64,000 bases of DNA. Source: Bacillus timonensis (lineage in GTDB: Bacteria > Bacillota > Bacilli > Bacillales > Bacillaceae_L). The stretch lies in the NCBI RefSeq assembly GCF_000285535.1, contig NZ_HE610985.1:596691-660690 (forward strand), in the 5' to 3' direction. Of this stretch, positions 1 through 8,880 are shown piece after piece. Below the pieces are notes generated by a model. That model saw nothing but the letters and a program-made list of their open reading frames with translations. It did no database searches and was not told the origin of the DNA. Every line of letters starts with the position of its first letter. The first letter of the stretch is position 1. The translations under genes were made by a program, and so were the position numbers.

Positions 1-1085
1 GATTTCTTTAGCTGTAAAAGGTCTCTTGCATTCACATTTCCATAAGCTACTCTTCCAGCAAGACGTTCAAGATCATAAACTTCCTTTAACAAATCCCTTA
101 ATTCGAGCCGTTCAAAATATTGTTCTATGAAGGTTTGAACCATATTTAAACGGGCTTCAATTTCTGTTTTATTTAATAATGGTCTATCAATCCACTGTTT
201 TAACAACCGTCCACCCATTGCAGTAACTGTTTGGTCTAATAGCCATAATAAAGAACCCTTCTTGCCTTTACTTCGAATGGTTTCAGTAAGTTCCAAATTA
301 CGTTTTGAATAAAGATCAATTTTCATAAATTGATTTGTATAATAAACCTGGACCTTTTGGAGATGATCAAGAGATCGTTTTTGAGTTTTCATTAAATAAT
401 TTAATAATCTTCCAAAGGTGATGAGCAATTTCTCATCCTTAAGGTCTTCGGTAATCCGTTGTAAATGAACATCTATTGTACTATTGTCTTCATGAGAAAT
501 CGTTACTTGGCACCGTTCAATCATTGCTTTTTTATATTTCTCATCAAAATCAGATGGAACGACAACCTCTTTTACACCATTCGCATAAATTTCTCCGACG
601 ACATCTTCAAAATAGGACGACAATAAAGAAGCCCTGTTTTCTCCAGTTGTTAAGTCTGTTAATGCAAATCCAAAATAACCATCTGAAAAAGTCGATAAAG
701 AAGCTATAAAATTATTTTCTTTATCTGAAAGATTCTTACCCTCCATTACAGTACCGGGTGTAATTAATTGAATAACTTCACGTTTCACGACACCTTTTGC
801 CTGTTTTGGATCTTCAGTTTGCTCACAAATTGCAACTTTATATCCTTGATTAACTAATTGTTCAATATAGCCTGCAGCTGCGTGATAGGGTACCCCACAC
901 ATCGGGATTTTTTCACCCACTCCGCCTTCTCTTCCAGTTAAGGTAATCTCTAAAACTTGTGATGCTTTGACTGCATCTTCAAAAAACATTTCATAAAAGT
1001 CACCAAGTCGAAAAAATAAAAAGGCATCTTGATAATCTGCCTTAATCGTTAAATATTGCTTTATCATCGGCGTATACTCTGCCAT
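1..1085 (-). CDS. mutS: DNA mismatch repair protein MutS, N-terminal part (runs off window)
   Basis: MutS recognises mispaired and looped bases and starts mismatch repair with MutL. The frame is open from ATG at 1085 to base 1, giving 361 N-terminal residues; the core ATPase part lies outside the window. The beginning shows the mismatch-binding domain with the phenylalanine-glutamate wedge motif ([10 protein letters not shown], near residue 30) and the conserved [10 protein letters not shown] segment. The connector and lever regions follow ([17 protein letters not shown]). The start is supported by a strong GGGGGG Shine-Dalgarno about 8 bases upstream. It lies downstream of cotE, as in Bacillus. 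Identification is by family recognition and is very secure; only the truncation by the window edge is unusual. Confidence 0.97.
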   Translation of the reverse strand, partial: MAEYTPMIKQYLTIKADYQDAFLFFRLGDFYEMFFEDAVKASQVLEITLTGREGGVGEKIPMCGVPYHAAAGYIEQLVNQGYKVAICEQTEDPKQAKGVVKREVIQLITPGTVMEGKNLSDKENNFIASLSTFSDGYFGFALTDLTTGENRASLLSSYFEDVVGEIYANGVKEVVVPSDFDEKYKKAMIERCQVTISHEDNSTIDVHLQRITEDLKDEKLLITFGRLLNYLMKTQKRSLDHLQKVQVYYTNQFMKIDLYSKRNLELTETIRSKGKKGSLLWLLDQTVTAMGGRLLKQWIDRPLLNKTEIEARLNMVQTFIEQYFERLELRDLLKEVYDLERLAGRVAYGNVNARDLLQLKK

Positions 1086-1172
1086 TTTATAAATCCCCCC
1101 AACAAACATTGATTCTTTCAATATTATATCATAACTTAAAAAAGTAAAGGGAAAGACTTGTCTTCCATAAAA

Positions 1173-1204
1173 TGAAAAAAAACTAGGAAGTCAGCCCTCC
1201 TAGC
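1173..1204 (-). terminator. Rho-independent terminator after cotE
   Basis: On the minus strand a CTAGGA/TCCTAG stem with a short loop is followed by a run of eight T residues, just past the cotE stop and ahead of mutS. Confidence 0.8.
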
Positions 1205-1210
1205 TTTCAA

Positions 1211-1753
1211 TTATTCTTCTAAATCGCCGACTAAGAAATCAGGATTTAAATCCTCGAATTCTTCGTCATCTACATCCCAATCCTTATCATCATCATAACA
1301 ACCATCTGGATTTACGTGGACGCATACCTTTGTTTCACCAATAACTTCAGCTAGAAGCTCTCTTTCTACCTCAACAAGAATTTTGTTTCCATTAGGTGAA
1401 ATTGTGCATTCTAAGCAATTTGGCTGTTGTAACACTTCTACAAGCACATCACAACTATCACCTAAGAAATTCTCATCTCTGTACTTGAGTTTGATGGAAT
1501 CTTTGTATGAAAGTGTTTCAGTAACGACCTCTGTTTTTGTATTGTTACCATAAGAATACCACGTGTTCACATCGAATGTGCCACATACTTCTACCGTGTT
1601 ACCTTTTTTCTCCGCCTCGTAACGGTGGTTAATGATCCAACACCCTAAAATATTGGATGGGTGGTGCGGTGGAGAAATTGTATAAGTAGATTGTGAAAAC
1701 TTACGTCCTTTACCTACAACAGCTTTTGTGATTATCTCTCTGTATTCAGACAT
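1211..1753 (-). CDS. cotE: Outer spore coat morphogenetic protein CotE
   Basis: CotE directs assembly of the outer spore coat in the mother cell. The 180-residue product matches the family in length and begins with the characteristic [20 protein letters not shown] stretch. It contains the conserved [14 protein letters not shown] segment and ends in a strongly acidic tail (residues about 150 to 180, rich in D and E), which in B. subtilis mediates contacts with other coat proteins. The Shine-Dalgarno GAGGAGGG lies nine bases before the ATG. A candidate sporulation-sigma promoter lies just upstream. Position between ricA and mutS is the standard Bacillus arrangement. No defects were seen. Confidence 0.97.
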   Translation of the reverse strand: MSEYREIITKAVVGKGRKFSQSTYTISPPHHPSNILGCWIINHRYEAEKKGNTVEVCGTFDVNTWYSYGNNTKTEVVTETLSYKDSIKLKYRDENFLGDSCDVLVEVLQQPNCLECTISPNGNKILVEVERELLAEVIGETKVCVHVNPDGCYDDDKDWDVDDEEFEDLNPDFLVGDLEE

Positions 1754-1785
1754 TCGAACAAACCCTCCTCAATCAATCTTCAATT

Positions 1786-1814
1786 CATCCTATGCGGGAC
1801 ATTTGACTAGTGTG
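1786..1814 (-). promoter_or_regulatory. Candidate sporulation-sigma (SigE/SigK-like) promoter of cotE
   Basis: On the minus strand a CATAGGATG -10-like element follows an ACA -35-like element at about 16 bases, roughly 30 bases before the cotE start. The SigK -10 consensus is CATANNNTA and the SigE one is CATACANT, so the match is partial. In B. subtilis cotE is transcribed by SigE and SigK, which fits, but the assignment here is by eye. Confidence 0.35.
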
Positions 1815-2010
1815 CTAAAGACTGATTTCTTTTTACAAACTTTTTTGCATGTCACTTCGATGCATTTCTTGTAAGTACACCGAAAAAAGTTGAGTAAGCC
1901 ATTCAAATTAAGAAATAAAAAATCGCATTATAAATCAACTTTACAATTACCGTATAATTCATTCTATGCTGGTTCGCCCATTTATGTACCTTTTTTAAAA
2001 GCTGTACAAG

Positions 2011-2083
2011 CAAAAAAAATAAAGCTTTATAATGCTAAAGCTTCACAATCAATTAAAGGCAAAAGCTTAACGCTTTTGCCTTT
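2011..2083 (-). terminator. Tandem Rho-independent terminators after ricA
   Basis: Read on the minus strand, the first hairpin has a perfect 12-bp stem (AAAGGCAAAAGC/GCTTTTGCCTTT, 2055-2083). It is followed about 12 bases later by a second hairpin (AAGCTTTA/TAAAGCTT, 2022-2043) that ends in a run of eight T residues. The first has only a weak U-tract and the second a strong one. Confidence 0.8.
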
Positions 2084-2088
2084 GGTTA

Positions 2089-2520
2089 TTAGTGGCAGCC
2101 ACAGCCACTTTGGTTATTCAATTTTGAACCAGTTTCACCAGCTAGCAAGTCTCCGCCAGTTGATGAAATAATTTCATTCGTTACATTGTTTGAAATAGTA
2201 TGTGCCACAAGTTGTAAAAGATCGTTCACTTCAACTTGTGAACTCTTGAATTCTGCTACAACAGGAATGTTGTCAAGTTCTTCTTGTAAATTATCAATTT
2301 TTTCTTCAACTTGCTTTAATGCTTCTGACTTGCCATAGTGTTGAAAATTAACAGCTTGTTTTTGTAAGCTTTTAATTGTCTCAATAATCTCTTGAACTTT
2401 TTTGTTCTGGTTTATTTGTGCTTCTGCACGCTTGAAAAAATCAACTTCTTGTGTTTCTGCAATCATTTTTGCAAGCTCAGTTGCACGCTCAACGATTTGT
2501 TCTTTTGTGAATTCTGCCAT
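2089..2520 (-). CDS. ricA: RicA (YmcA), RNase Y specificity / biofilm regulator
   Basis: The 143-residue helical protein matches YmcA/RicA of the YlbF/YmcA (DUF964) family. In B. subtilis RicA, RicF and RicT form an iron-sulfur complex that directs RNase Y to selected mRNAs and affects competence, sporulation and biofilm formation. The C-terminus ends SGCGCH, supplying two closely spaced cysteines suitable for cluster ligation. The gene follows miaB with a one-base gap between the stop codon of miaB and its ATG, so the two are probably co-transcribed. RNase Y itself (rny) is encoded 7 kb upstream in the same window. Confidence 0.93.
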   Translation of the reverse strand: MAEFTKEQIVERATELAKMIAETQEVDFFKRAEAQINQNKKVQEIIETIKSLQKQAVNFQHYGKSEALKQVEEKIDNLQEELDNIPVVAEFKSSQVEVNDLLQLVAHTISNNVTNEIISSTGGDLLAGETGSKLNNQSGCGCH

Positions 2521-2521
2521 T

Positions 2522-4051
2522 TTAGTTCACCTCTACCGCTTCTTCGATCATTTCGCCATCTAATGACCAAGTTTTCGCCTGGATAATTTTTACTTTTACA
2601 ATTTTACCAATTGCTGATTTAGGACCCTTGAAGTTAACCAATTTATTTTTACTTGTATAACCAGCTAAAACATCCGGATTGTTCTTACTTTCACCTTCAA
2701 CAAGAACTTCAACAATTTGATCTTGGTACGCAAGATTTTTCTTTGCGGAAATCTCATTTACAAGTGCATTAAGACGCTGAAGTCTTTCCTTTTTCACTTC
2801 CATTGAGATGTTGTCTTCCATTTTTGCTGCTGGTGTTCCTTCACGTGGTGAATAAATGAAGGTATAGGCTGAATCAAATTCTACTTCTCTATATAAAGAA
2901 AGAGTTTCTTCAAATTGTTCATCCGTTTCATTTGGGAAACCAACAATAATATCTGTCGTAAAGGAAGCATTCGGAATTCTTTCCTTCATTTTGCGTACTA
3001 ACTCTAAATAAGATTCTCTAGTGTATTTACGTGACATCAACTTTAATACCTGTGAGCTACCAGACTGAACTGGAAGATGAATGTGCTCCATGAGGTTTCC
3101 ACCTTTAGCGAGCACGTCAATTAAATGATCATCGAAATCACGTGGGTGACTTGTTGTAAAACGAATCCGTGGAATGTCAATTTTTCGCAATTCGTCCATT
3201 AAGTCACCTAAACCATATTTAATATCAGTAAAATCCTTACCATAGGCATTAACGTTTTGTCCTAGCAAGGTAATCTCTTGATATCCTTGTCTTGCTAAAT
3301 GACGGACTTCTTCAATAATATCTTTAGGGCGACGGCTACGTTCCTTACCACGAGTATATGGAACGATACAGTACGTACAGAATTTATCACAACCGTACAT
3401 AATGTTTACCCATCCCTTGATATTTCCTTTACGTACTTTTGGAAGGTTCTCAATGATGTCCCCTTCCTTAGACCAAACTTCAACAACCATCTCTTTACTG
3501 AACATTGCTTCTTTTACAATGTAAGGAAGGCGATGAATATTATGAGTACCGAAAATCATATCAACGAATTGATGTTTTTCAAGTATTTTATTAACAACTG
3601 ATTCCTCTTGGGACATACATCCACAAACACCAATTAAAAGATTAGGATTTTCAAGTTTTAATGGTTTTAGATGACCGATTTCACCAAATACTTTGTTTTC
3701 AGCGTTTTCACGGATTGCACATGTATTTAGTAAAATAATGTCAGCATCCTTCGTATTTTCAGTTGGCTCATAGCCCATTTCCATAAAAATACCGGCCATA
3801 ACTTCCGTATCATGTTCATTCATTTGACAACCATACGTCCGGATTAAAAAACGCTTTCCTTTTCCTGCATTTTTCATGTCTTCAGGAATTGAAAACTCTT
3901 TTAGGTAATTAACCTGTTCCTTACCACGTTTTTTCGCATCCTTTAATGAAGGTGGTTGATAAACAGCTTGAAAATACTTACTGTAATCCTTTTCGGATTT
4001 TTTGTCCGCAGGCTTTACCTGAGTACTTTCAAGACGTTGTTTTTCGTTCAT
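2522..4051 (-). CDS. miaB: tRNA-2-methylthio-N6-dimethylallyladenosine synthase MiaB
   Basis: MiaB is a radical-SAM methylthiotransferase that converts i6A37 of tRNAs reading UNN codons to ms2i6A37. The 509-residue product has an N-terminal extension of about 65 residues typical of Bacillus MiaB. Next comes the UPF0004 domain with cysteines at 75, 111 and 145 ([32 protein letters not shown]) for the auxiliary cluster. The radical-SAM CxxxCxxC motif lies at 221-228 (GCDKFCTYC), and a TRAM domain forms the C-terminus. ATG start with AGGAG upstream. It probably heads a two-gene unit with ricA and has its own promoter at about 4113-4141. Confidence 0.97.
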   Translation of the reverse strand: MNEKQRLESTQVKPADKKSEKDYSKYFQAVYQPPSLKDAKKRGKEQVNYLKEFSIPEDMKNAGKGKRFLIRTYGCQMNEHDTEVMAGIFMEMGYEPTENTKDADIILLNTCAIRENAENKVFGEIGHLKPLKLENPNLLIGVCGCMSQEESVVNKILEKHQFVDMIFGTHNIHRLPYIVKEAMFSKEMVVEVWSKEGDIIENLPKVRKGNIKGWVNIMYGCDKFCTYCIVPYTRGKERSRRPKDIIEEVRHLARQGYQEITLLGQNVNAYGKDFTDIKYGLGDLMDELRKIDIPRIRFTTSHPRDFDDHLIDVLAKGGNLMEHIHLPVQSGSSQVLKLMSRKYTRESYLELVRKMKERIPNASFTTDIIVGFPNETDEQFEETLSLYREVEFDSAYTFIYSPREGTPAAKMEDNISMEVKKERLQRLNALVNEISAKKNLAYQDQIVEVLVEGESKNNPDVLAGYTSKNKLVNFKGPKSAIGKIVKVKIIQAKTWSLDGEMIEEAVEVN

Positions 4052-4112
4052 GCTGTATCTCCTTCCTTTTTCTAAAAACTATCTTTTGTAAAAAATAAAT
4101 TTCCATTTAACT

Positions 4113-4141
4113 AGTATAAGGTTTAACAAGTTTTAATACAA
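4113..4141 (-). promoter_or_regulatory. Candidate sigma-A promoter of miaB-ricA
   Basis: On the minus strand TTGTAT and TATACT are separated by 17 bases, about 60 bases before the miaB ATG. The -10 is good and the -35 is imperfect. The stretch between this site and the kor terminator is very AT-rich and contains no gene. Confidence 0.5.
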
Positions 4142-4299
4142 TGCAACCATTAAATTGTAGAAAATTATACATTTTTAGAAAAAAAGTAAGCTCTATTCTA
4201 GCAATTTATTTTTACTTTATAGACATACGTATTTATTTTATCATTCAACAAACACCTAGTAAAGATTTAAAGACAGGGAGGTGACTAAAGCTATACAAT

Positions 4300-4341
4300 A
4301 ATAAAAAACCCTACTAAGCGAAACATGCTTAGTAGGGTTTT
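4300..4341 (-). terminator. Strong Rho-independent terminator after korAB
   Basis: A perfect 14-bp stem (AAACCCTACTAAGC and its complement, loop of seven bases) is followed on the minus strand by six T residues, immediately after the korB stop. Confidence 0.92.
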
Positions 4342-4347
4342 GTTTAT

Positions 4348-5214
4348 TTACATAAATTCAGCAACCAGTTTATTGAACTTTTCTTCATCCAAGTTCAAAT
4401 CTGCGTTTACAAGTGGTGCATCACCATACCCGTGCACAAGTTCTTGATAGGATGGCTTTTCTGTATTTTGATAGATAAGTCCAGTAACAAGGCTGTTGTG
4501 CTTCATTAATGTTTGCATCGCAATGGAGCGGTCAGATGGGTCATATCCTTCAACATCTCCAAGTTTTGTAAGATTTTCTTTAAACCAGTCATATGTGTTG
4601 ACTTTGTTGTATGTAACACATGGACTAAATACATTGATTAAAGAGAAACCTTTATGTTTGATTCCAGCTTCGATTAAAGCTGTTAAATCTTTAAGGTCTG
4701 TTGAAAAACTTTGTGCAACAAAAGTAGCTCCAGCTGTTAAAGCCATCTCCATCACTGAGAGTGCAGATTCAATTGAGCCTTGTGGAGTACTCTTTGTTTT
4801 AAAGCCCATTTCGCTTCTAGGAGAGGTTTGACCTTTGGTTAAACCATAGATTTGGTTATCCATTACAATGTAAGTTATATCAATATTACGACGGATTGCA
4901 TGAATAGTATGGCTCATCCCAATAGCATATCCATCACCGTCTCCACCGGAAGCAATAACGGTTAAATCACGATTTGCCATTTTTACACCTTGAGCAATTG
5001 GTAATGAACGACCATGAATTCCGTGTAATCCATAGGCATTAATATATCCTGAAATACGTCCAGAACAACCAATTCCTGAAATAACAGCAAGCTGTTCAGG
5101 CTCGAGTCCAACATTTGCAGCTGCACGTTGTATGGCTGCTTGTACGGAGAAGTCACCACATCCAGGACACCAGTTTGGTTTTACATTATTACGAAAATCT
5201 TTAAATGTTGCCAT
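4348..5214 (-). CDS. korB: 2-oxoacid:ferredoxin oxidoreductase, beta subunit
   Basis: This subunit binds thiamine diphosphate and, with the alpha/gamma subunit, oxidatively decarboxylates a 2-oxoacid (probably 2-oxoglutarate) to the acyl-CoA while reducing ferredoxin. The WCPGCGDF motif near residue 15, the GIGCSGR segment and the TPP motif (GGDGDGYAIG followed by NQIYGLTKGQ) are all present. The start at 5214 (MATFKDF) is chosen because AAGGAG lies 12 bases upstream within the end of korA and homology begins there. An upstream in-frame ATG at 5274 would overlap korA by about 60 bases. The korA stop and this ATG are one base apart, indicating translational coupling. Substrate specificity cannot be read from the sequence. 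Confidence 0.93.
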   Translation of the reverse strand: MATFKDFRNNVKPNWCPGCGDFSVQAAIQRAAANVGLEPEQLAVISGIGCSGRISGYINAYGLHGIHGRSLPIAQGVKMANRDLTVIASGGDGDGYAIGMSHTIHAIRRNIDITYIVMDNQIYGLTKGQTSPRSEMGFKTKSTPQGSIESALSVMEMALTAGATFVAQSFSTDLKDLTALIEAGIKHKGFSLINVFSPCVTYNKVNTYDWFKENLTKLGDVEGYDPSDRSIAMQTLMKHNSLVTGLIYQNTEKPSYQELVHGYGDAPLVNADLNLDEEKFNKLVAEFM

Positions 5215-5215
5215 A

Positions 5216-6952
5216 TTAGAACAACTCCTTACATTTTGTATGAACTTCATGAGGTAGGAACGGATTACCATCATACTTTAAAAAGTTTGTAATCTTATCT
5301 GCATGTCCTACATTCATCTTCATAATGTTGGCGAGCTGACCTGTAGCATTATTTTCAACTACTAATACTTTTTTAGCAGATTGAATCAAAGGCAAAACTT
5401 CATCCGTTGGGAATGGGTGAATAAGTCGAATTTGAGCATGGTTCACTTTAATACCATCATTCTCAAGACGTGTCATTGCTTCTTCAATCGCACCGCGAGT
5501 AGAGTTAAAACCAACAATTAAAAGGTCCGCCTCTCCATGTTTCACGTTTTTATGAACAGGGGTCTTGAATTGAAGATTTTTAATCTTCTTAAGGCGCTTT
5601 TCCATTTGAGCTTTACGGTTGCTAGCTACTTCAGATGGCTTACCTTGTTCGTTATGTTCAACACCTGTTACATGGTGAATTCCATTTTTTACACCTGGAA
5701 CTACACGTGGAGAAATACCATTGTCAGTAACTTCATAGCGTTTGAAGTATTCTTTATTCTCTAATTCAGGTAATTCGTCTTCAAGAATTAAACTACCGCG
5801 TCTAATTTCAATTTTAGAATAATCAAGTGGTTCAACCGTTTGTTTACCTAATGATAGTTGTAAATCTGTTAGAAAAATAACCGGACATTGATATTCTTCT
5901 GCTAGATTAAATGCTTCTATAATGTCATAGAAAGCTTCTTGAACAGTACTTGGAGCCATCACAATCTTAGGAATTTCTCCATGCGTACCATATATCATTG
6001 CCATTAAATCAGATTGTTCCTGCTTTGTAGGAAGACCTGTACTTGGACCTCCACGTTGTGTATCAATAATTACAAGAGGAGTTTCGGTAATACCAGATAA
6101 TCCGATAGACTCCATCATTAACGATAAACCTGGTCCAGCAGAAGCCGTAAAAGCACGTACGCCTGCATAGTTAGAGCCAATTGCCATCGTACAAGCTGCA
6201 ATTTCATCCTCTGTTTGGATGACAGTTCCACCAAAGTCCGGTAGTTTGCTAATTAAATATTCCATGATCTCAGAGGCAGGAGTAATCGGGTACGCAGGCA
6301 TGAATCTTGCTCCACCTGCCAAAGCCCCCAACGCGATTGCATCATTACCAATCATGAACATACGTTGTTTTCCATCTGCTTTTTCTAGCTTCATTTTCAC
6401 GTCTTCGCTAAGCTGATTTTCCAAGAATTCTGCTCCAGCTTTGATTGCTTCCATATTTTTTTCAACAACCTGCTGACCTTTACGACCAAAAATTTCATCA
6501 ACTACATTTAAATAAACGTTTAAATCTAGGTCTAATAATGAGCTAGTTGCACCGATTGCAACCATGTTTTTCATAAGGGACGTTCCTAGTTCAGTTGCAA
6601 TTTGCGTAAAAGGAACTGAAAACAAATGAACATTTGTGTCTTCAGGAATTGTTGGCCCGAATTTAGCATCCGCCAACACTACTCCACCAGCTCGTAACTC
6701 ATGAAAGTTAAAATCGATTGTTTCTTGGTCAAAAGCTACTAAAATATCAAGATCATCAGAGATTGAACGAACTTGAGTTGTACTTACACGAATTTTGTTA
6801 TTTGTATGACCACCTTTAATACGTGATGAAAAATGGCGATAACCGTATAAATAGTAGCCTAAACGATTTAGAGCTATGGAAAAGATTTCCCCCGTACTCT
6901 CGATTCCTTCCCCTTGTTGTCCGCCAACTTTCCACGAAAGTTGATTGATCAT
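5216..6952 (-). CDS. korA: 2-oxoacid:acceptor oxidoreductase, fused gamma-alpha subunit
   Basis: The 578-residue protein carries an N-terminal gamma-type domain (VGGQQGEGIESTG at residues 9-21, about 1-180). It is fused to the pyrimidine-binding alpha domain beginning near residue 195 (GNDAIALGALAGGARFMPAY, then PITPASEIME), with a C-terminal transketolase-like domain. The fusion is the common architecture of aerobic KorA enzymes. Together with korB it offers a ferredoxin-linked route at the 2-oxoglutarate step. ATG start preceded by AAGGGGTG. The gene heads the korA-korB operon, which closes with the strong terminator at 4300. B. subtilis 168 lacks this pair at this locus, while many other Bacillaceae have it. 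Confidence 0.93.
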   Translation of the reverse strand: MINQLSWKVGGQQGEGIESTGEIFSIALNRLGYYLYGYRHFSSRIKGGHTNNKIRVSTTQVRSISDDLDILVAFDQETIDFNFHELRAGGVVLADAKFGPTIPEDTNVHLFSVPFTQIATELGTSLMKNMVAIGATSSLLDLDLNVYLNVVDEIFGRKGQQVVEKNMEAIKAGAEFLENQLSEDVKMKLEKADGKQRMFMIGNDAIALGALAGGARFMPAYPITPASEIMEYLISKLPDFGGTVIQTEDEIAACTMAIGSNYAGVRAFTASAGPGLSLMMESIGLSGITETPLVIIDTQRGGPSTGLPTKQEQSDLMAMIYGTHGEIPKIVMAPSTVQEAFYDIIEAFNLAEEYQCPVIFLTDLQLSLGKQTVEPLDYSKIEIRRGSLILEDELPELENKEYFKRYEVTDNGISPRVVPGVKNGIHHVTGVEHNEQGKPSEVASNRKAQMEKRLKKIKNLQFKTPVHKNVKHGEADLLIVGFNSTRGAIEEAMTRLENDGIKVNHAQIRLIHPFPTDEVLPLIQSAKKVLVVENNATGQLANIMKMNVGHADKITNFLKYDGNPFLPHEVHTKCKELF

Positions 6953-7272
6953 GGCTTACACCCCTTTGGAATACGTTCTATATAAGATTTTTTATCGTAT
7001 TGAGCGTATAGCACTTCCAACTGAGTTGAAAATAATGATTATGTATGGTCTAAAGTAAAATTGGACCAATTCTAATGATAAAAATGGGATAATATCACCA
7101 AAAATATTGTATAAAATTCTGTCCAAATTTATAGTTGTTGGATATGTACTAAACGCTTTCAATTCTAGACCTATCAACGAAAAAAAGCAACCCTTAGCCA
7201 GCAAATTATCGTGAAAAATGCATATTTTTTTATTTTTCAATAAATTATATTTTTATCCCTTAAATAATTATT
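6953..7272. other. Dipeptidase-korA intergenic region, no gene supported
   Basis: This AT-rich 320-base gap holds the korA ribosome-binding site and the palindrome at 7059. Weak sigma-A-like elements are present (for example TTGGAA and GATAAA, 18 bases apart, on the minus strand). A minus-strand open frame of 82 codons (6992-7240) has no recognisable homology or ribosome-binding site and is not accepted. Confidence 0.5.
7059..7071. promoter_or_regulatory. Palindrome upstream of korA, possible operator
   Basis: AATTGG-A-CCAATT is a perfect inverted repeat with one central base, about 105 bases before the korA ATG. It could be a regulator site for the kor operon. No cognate regulator is evident nearby, so function is inference. 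Confidence 0.3.
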
Positions 7273-8199
7273 TTATTTACGCTGGCAAAACTCTGACAAA
7301 ATTGTGAAACAAGAATTTTTTACTTGATTCTCAGAGTAGAATTTAAGTAAATAATCAATCAGAGATTCATACCCCGAGAAGTTTTCAAGTCCTCTCGTCG
7401 TATCAGTTATTCCATCAAAATCAGATCCAAATCCAACATGATTTTCTCCACCTAGTGAACAGATATGATCAAGATGTTTTAATACATCATCAATTGTTGC
7501 ATTGCCATGATTAGTTAAAAATTGCGGGACAAATGTAATTCCAATCATACTGTTCTTTTTGATTAATGCTTGTATTTGTTCATCTTGCAGATTACGACGG
7601 TGATTGCAAATCGAAATTGCATTTGAATGAGAAGCAATTGGGAAATCTGCTACCTCCATTACATCCCAAAATCCTTTGATTGATAAATGAGATACATCAG
7701 TCCATATTAGTGCCTTATTATGCTCCTCTACAACTTCTTTCCCAAAGCTTGATAGTCCCCCTCCACGTGGTTCTGCAATGCCATCTGCTACAAAATTAGC
7801 ATAATTCCACGTTAAACCAACAGATGACACGCCAAGCCTCAATAACGTTTGAAGTTTTATTATACTTTGATCAATGGCGTCACATCCTTCTAAAGTTAAA
7901 AGCGCACCGATTTCATTTTCTTTCAAGGCTAAGATGTCATCCCTTGTTCGTACGAATTTTAATAAAGGGAATGGATCAATTACTTTTTTATAAAATATTT
8001 CCACCATCTCTAACGCTACTTCGAATCGGCTTTCAGGTCTCACTTCTTCCGGAATATAAATTGCAAAGCATTGTACCTTACTACCTGATGTTATTAATTG
8101 ATTGTATGTAATATGTAATTTTGGTGAGTCCGCAAAATCAATCGTCGGATCCATCCACATTTTATATAAAACATCTGAATGTGCATCAAATATTTTCAC
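7273..8199 (-). CDS. Membrane dipeptidase family (peptidase M19), C-terminus probably frameshifted
   Basis: M19 enzymes are zinc dipeptidases related to renal dipeptidase. The zinc-binding DAHSDVL motif is near the N-terminus, followed by TLEGCDAID, LTWNYAN, VSHLS, ASHSNAISICNHRRN and GFGSDFDGI, all matching the family. A GTG at 8199 is chosen as start because AAGGAG lies nine bases upstream; the in-frame ATG at 8208 abuts that Shine-Dalgarno. The last 15 or so residues (after ENQVK) look unlike the family. One extra A in the A6 run near 7316-7321 would restore KKFLFHNFVRVLPA and a stop at 7277. So the C-terminus as read is suspect. The gene sits between spoVS and korA. Confidence 0.88.
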   Translation of the reverse strand: MKIFDAHSDVLYKMWMDPTIDFADSPKLHITYNQLITSGSKVQCFAIYIPEEVRPESRFEVALEMVEIFYKKVIDPFPLLKFVRTRDDILALKENEIGALLTLEGCDAIDQSIIKLQTLLRLGVSSVGLTWNYANFVADGIAEPRGGGLSSFGKEVVEEHNKALIWTDVSHLSIKGFWDVMEVADFPIASHSNAISICNHRRNLQDEQIQALIKKNSMIGITFVPQFLTNHGNATIDDVLKHLDHICSLGGENHVGFGSDFDGITDTTRGLENFSGYESLIDYLLKFYSENQVKNSCFTILSEFCQRK

Positions 8200-8230
8200 A
8201 TTGATCATCTCCTTATATGTATTTTACACA

Positions 8231-8263
8231 AAAATACCTGTTTGTCTTAGTTGACAAACAGGT
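8231..8263 (-). terminator. Rho-independent terminator after spoVS
   Basis: An 11-bp perfect stem (ACCTGTTTGTC and its complement, six-base loop) is followed on the minus strand by ATTTTTGTG, between spoVS and the dipeptidase. Confidence 0.85.
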
Positions 8264-8305
8264 CACTACCCGTCATTTGACCGTTTTATATATAAGTACA
8301 TACTT

Positions 8306-8566
8306 TTATCGAGGTTCAACGATTAATTTTATAGCAGTTCTTTCTTCACCATCGATTAGAATATCTGTAAATGCCGGAATACAAATTAGGTCCACTCCAC
8401 TCGGTGCTACAAATCCTCTAGCTATCGCTACTGCTTTCACTGCTTGATTCAATGCACCTGCACCAATCGCCTGGATTTCCGCAGCTCCTCTTTCACGCAA
8501 TACACCCGCAAGCGCTCCAGCTACAGAGTTAGGATTAGATTTTGCTGAAACTTTTAATATTTCCAT
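8306..8566 (-). CDS. spoVS: Stage V sporulation protein S
   Basis: SpoVS is a small Alba-related protein needed for later sporulation stages and the control of coat and septum events in B. subtilis. The 86 residues match the highly conserved family in full (MEILKVSAKSNPNSVAGALA start, VEPR end). AAGGAGG lies nine bases before the ATG. It is followed by a strong terminator and is probably monocistronic. In B. subtilis its promoter is SigH-dependent; I could not identify a convincing SigH promoter here. Confidence 0.97.
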   Translation of the reverse strand: MEILKVSAKSNPNSVAGALAGVLRERGAAEIQAIGAGALNQAVKAVAIARGFVAPSGVDLICIPAFTDILIDGEERTAIKLIVEPR

Positions 8567-8695
8567 TTCTACTTTCCTCCTTGTTCTTTACAATGTTTCC
8601 CTGAGTGATCGATAGAACCATACTAACTAATAGCTGTTGGTAATTTTTGCGATCTATCATTTAATCTTTCTATTTTTAAATTTTTTTCGCAGAAC

Positions 8696-8833
8696 TTACC
8701 ATTGGCTATCTTTATTCAACCAGGGATTACCGAGTCCTGATGAACAACGAATAATGATCCCATAACTACTATATTCACTAGAAACTACTTGTATTCCTGC
8801 TTGTTTAAAAGTTTTTTCTAAAAATTCAAAAAC
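8696..8833 (-). pseudogene. Short coding-like remnant between ymdB and spoVS
   Basis: A 45-codon open segment on the minus strand, bounded by stops, reads as a plausible protein fragment (VFEFLEKTFKQAGIQVVSSE, later RCSSGLGNPWLNKDSQW). It has no start codon or ribosome-binding site and begins just after the ymdB terminator. I do not recognise the family. It looks like the tail of a decayed gene, but chance cannot be excluded for 45 codons in AT-rich DNA. The rest of the 8567-8878 gap holds the spoVS ribosome-binding site and nothing else that I can support. Confidence 0.3.
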
Positions 8834-8840
8834 TTAATTA

Positions 8841-8880
8841 AAATATAAAAAAACCAAGATATGTAAAGAATATCTCGGTT
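8841..8880 (-). terminator. Rho-independent terminator overlapping the ymdB stop
   Basis: An 11-bp stem with one G-U pair (AACCGAGATAT with ATATCTTGGTT) is followed on the minus strand by TTTTTTTATATTTT. Confidence 0.88.

Larger units (their letters stand above)
1754..2088. other. cotE-ricA intergenic region, no gene supported
   Basis: This gap holds the cotE ribosome-binding site, the candidate cotE promoter and two tandem terminators for the ricA transcript. An open frame on the plus strand from 1890 has a TTG start without a Shine-Dalgarno and runs through both terminator hairpins, so it is not accepted as a gene. Confidence 0.6.

Noticed and set aside
1890-2171. Plus-strand open frame of 93 codons between cotE and ricA
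   Set aside because: TTG start with no ribosome-binding site. It runs through two terminator hairpins and into the ricA 3' end.
6992-7240. Minus-strand open frame of 82 codons upstream of korA
   Set aside because: No Shine-Dalgarno, no recognisable similarity, AT-rich hydrophobic composition typical of random frames.
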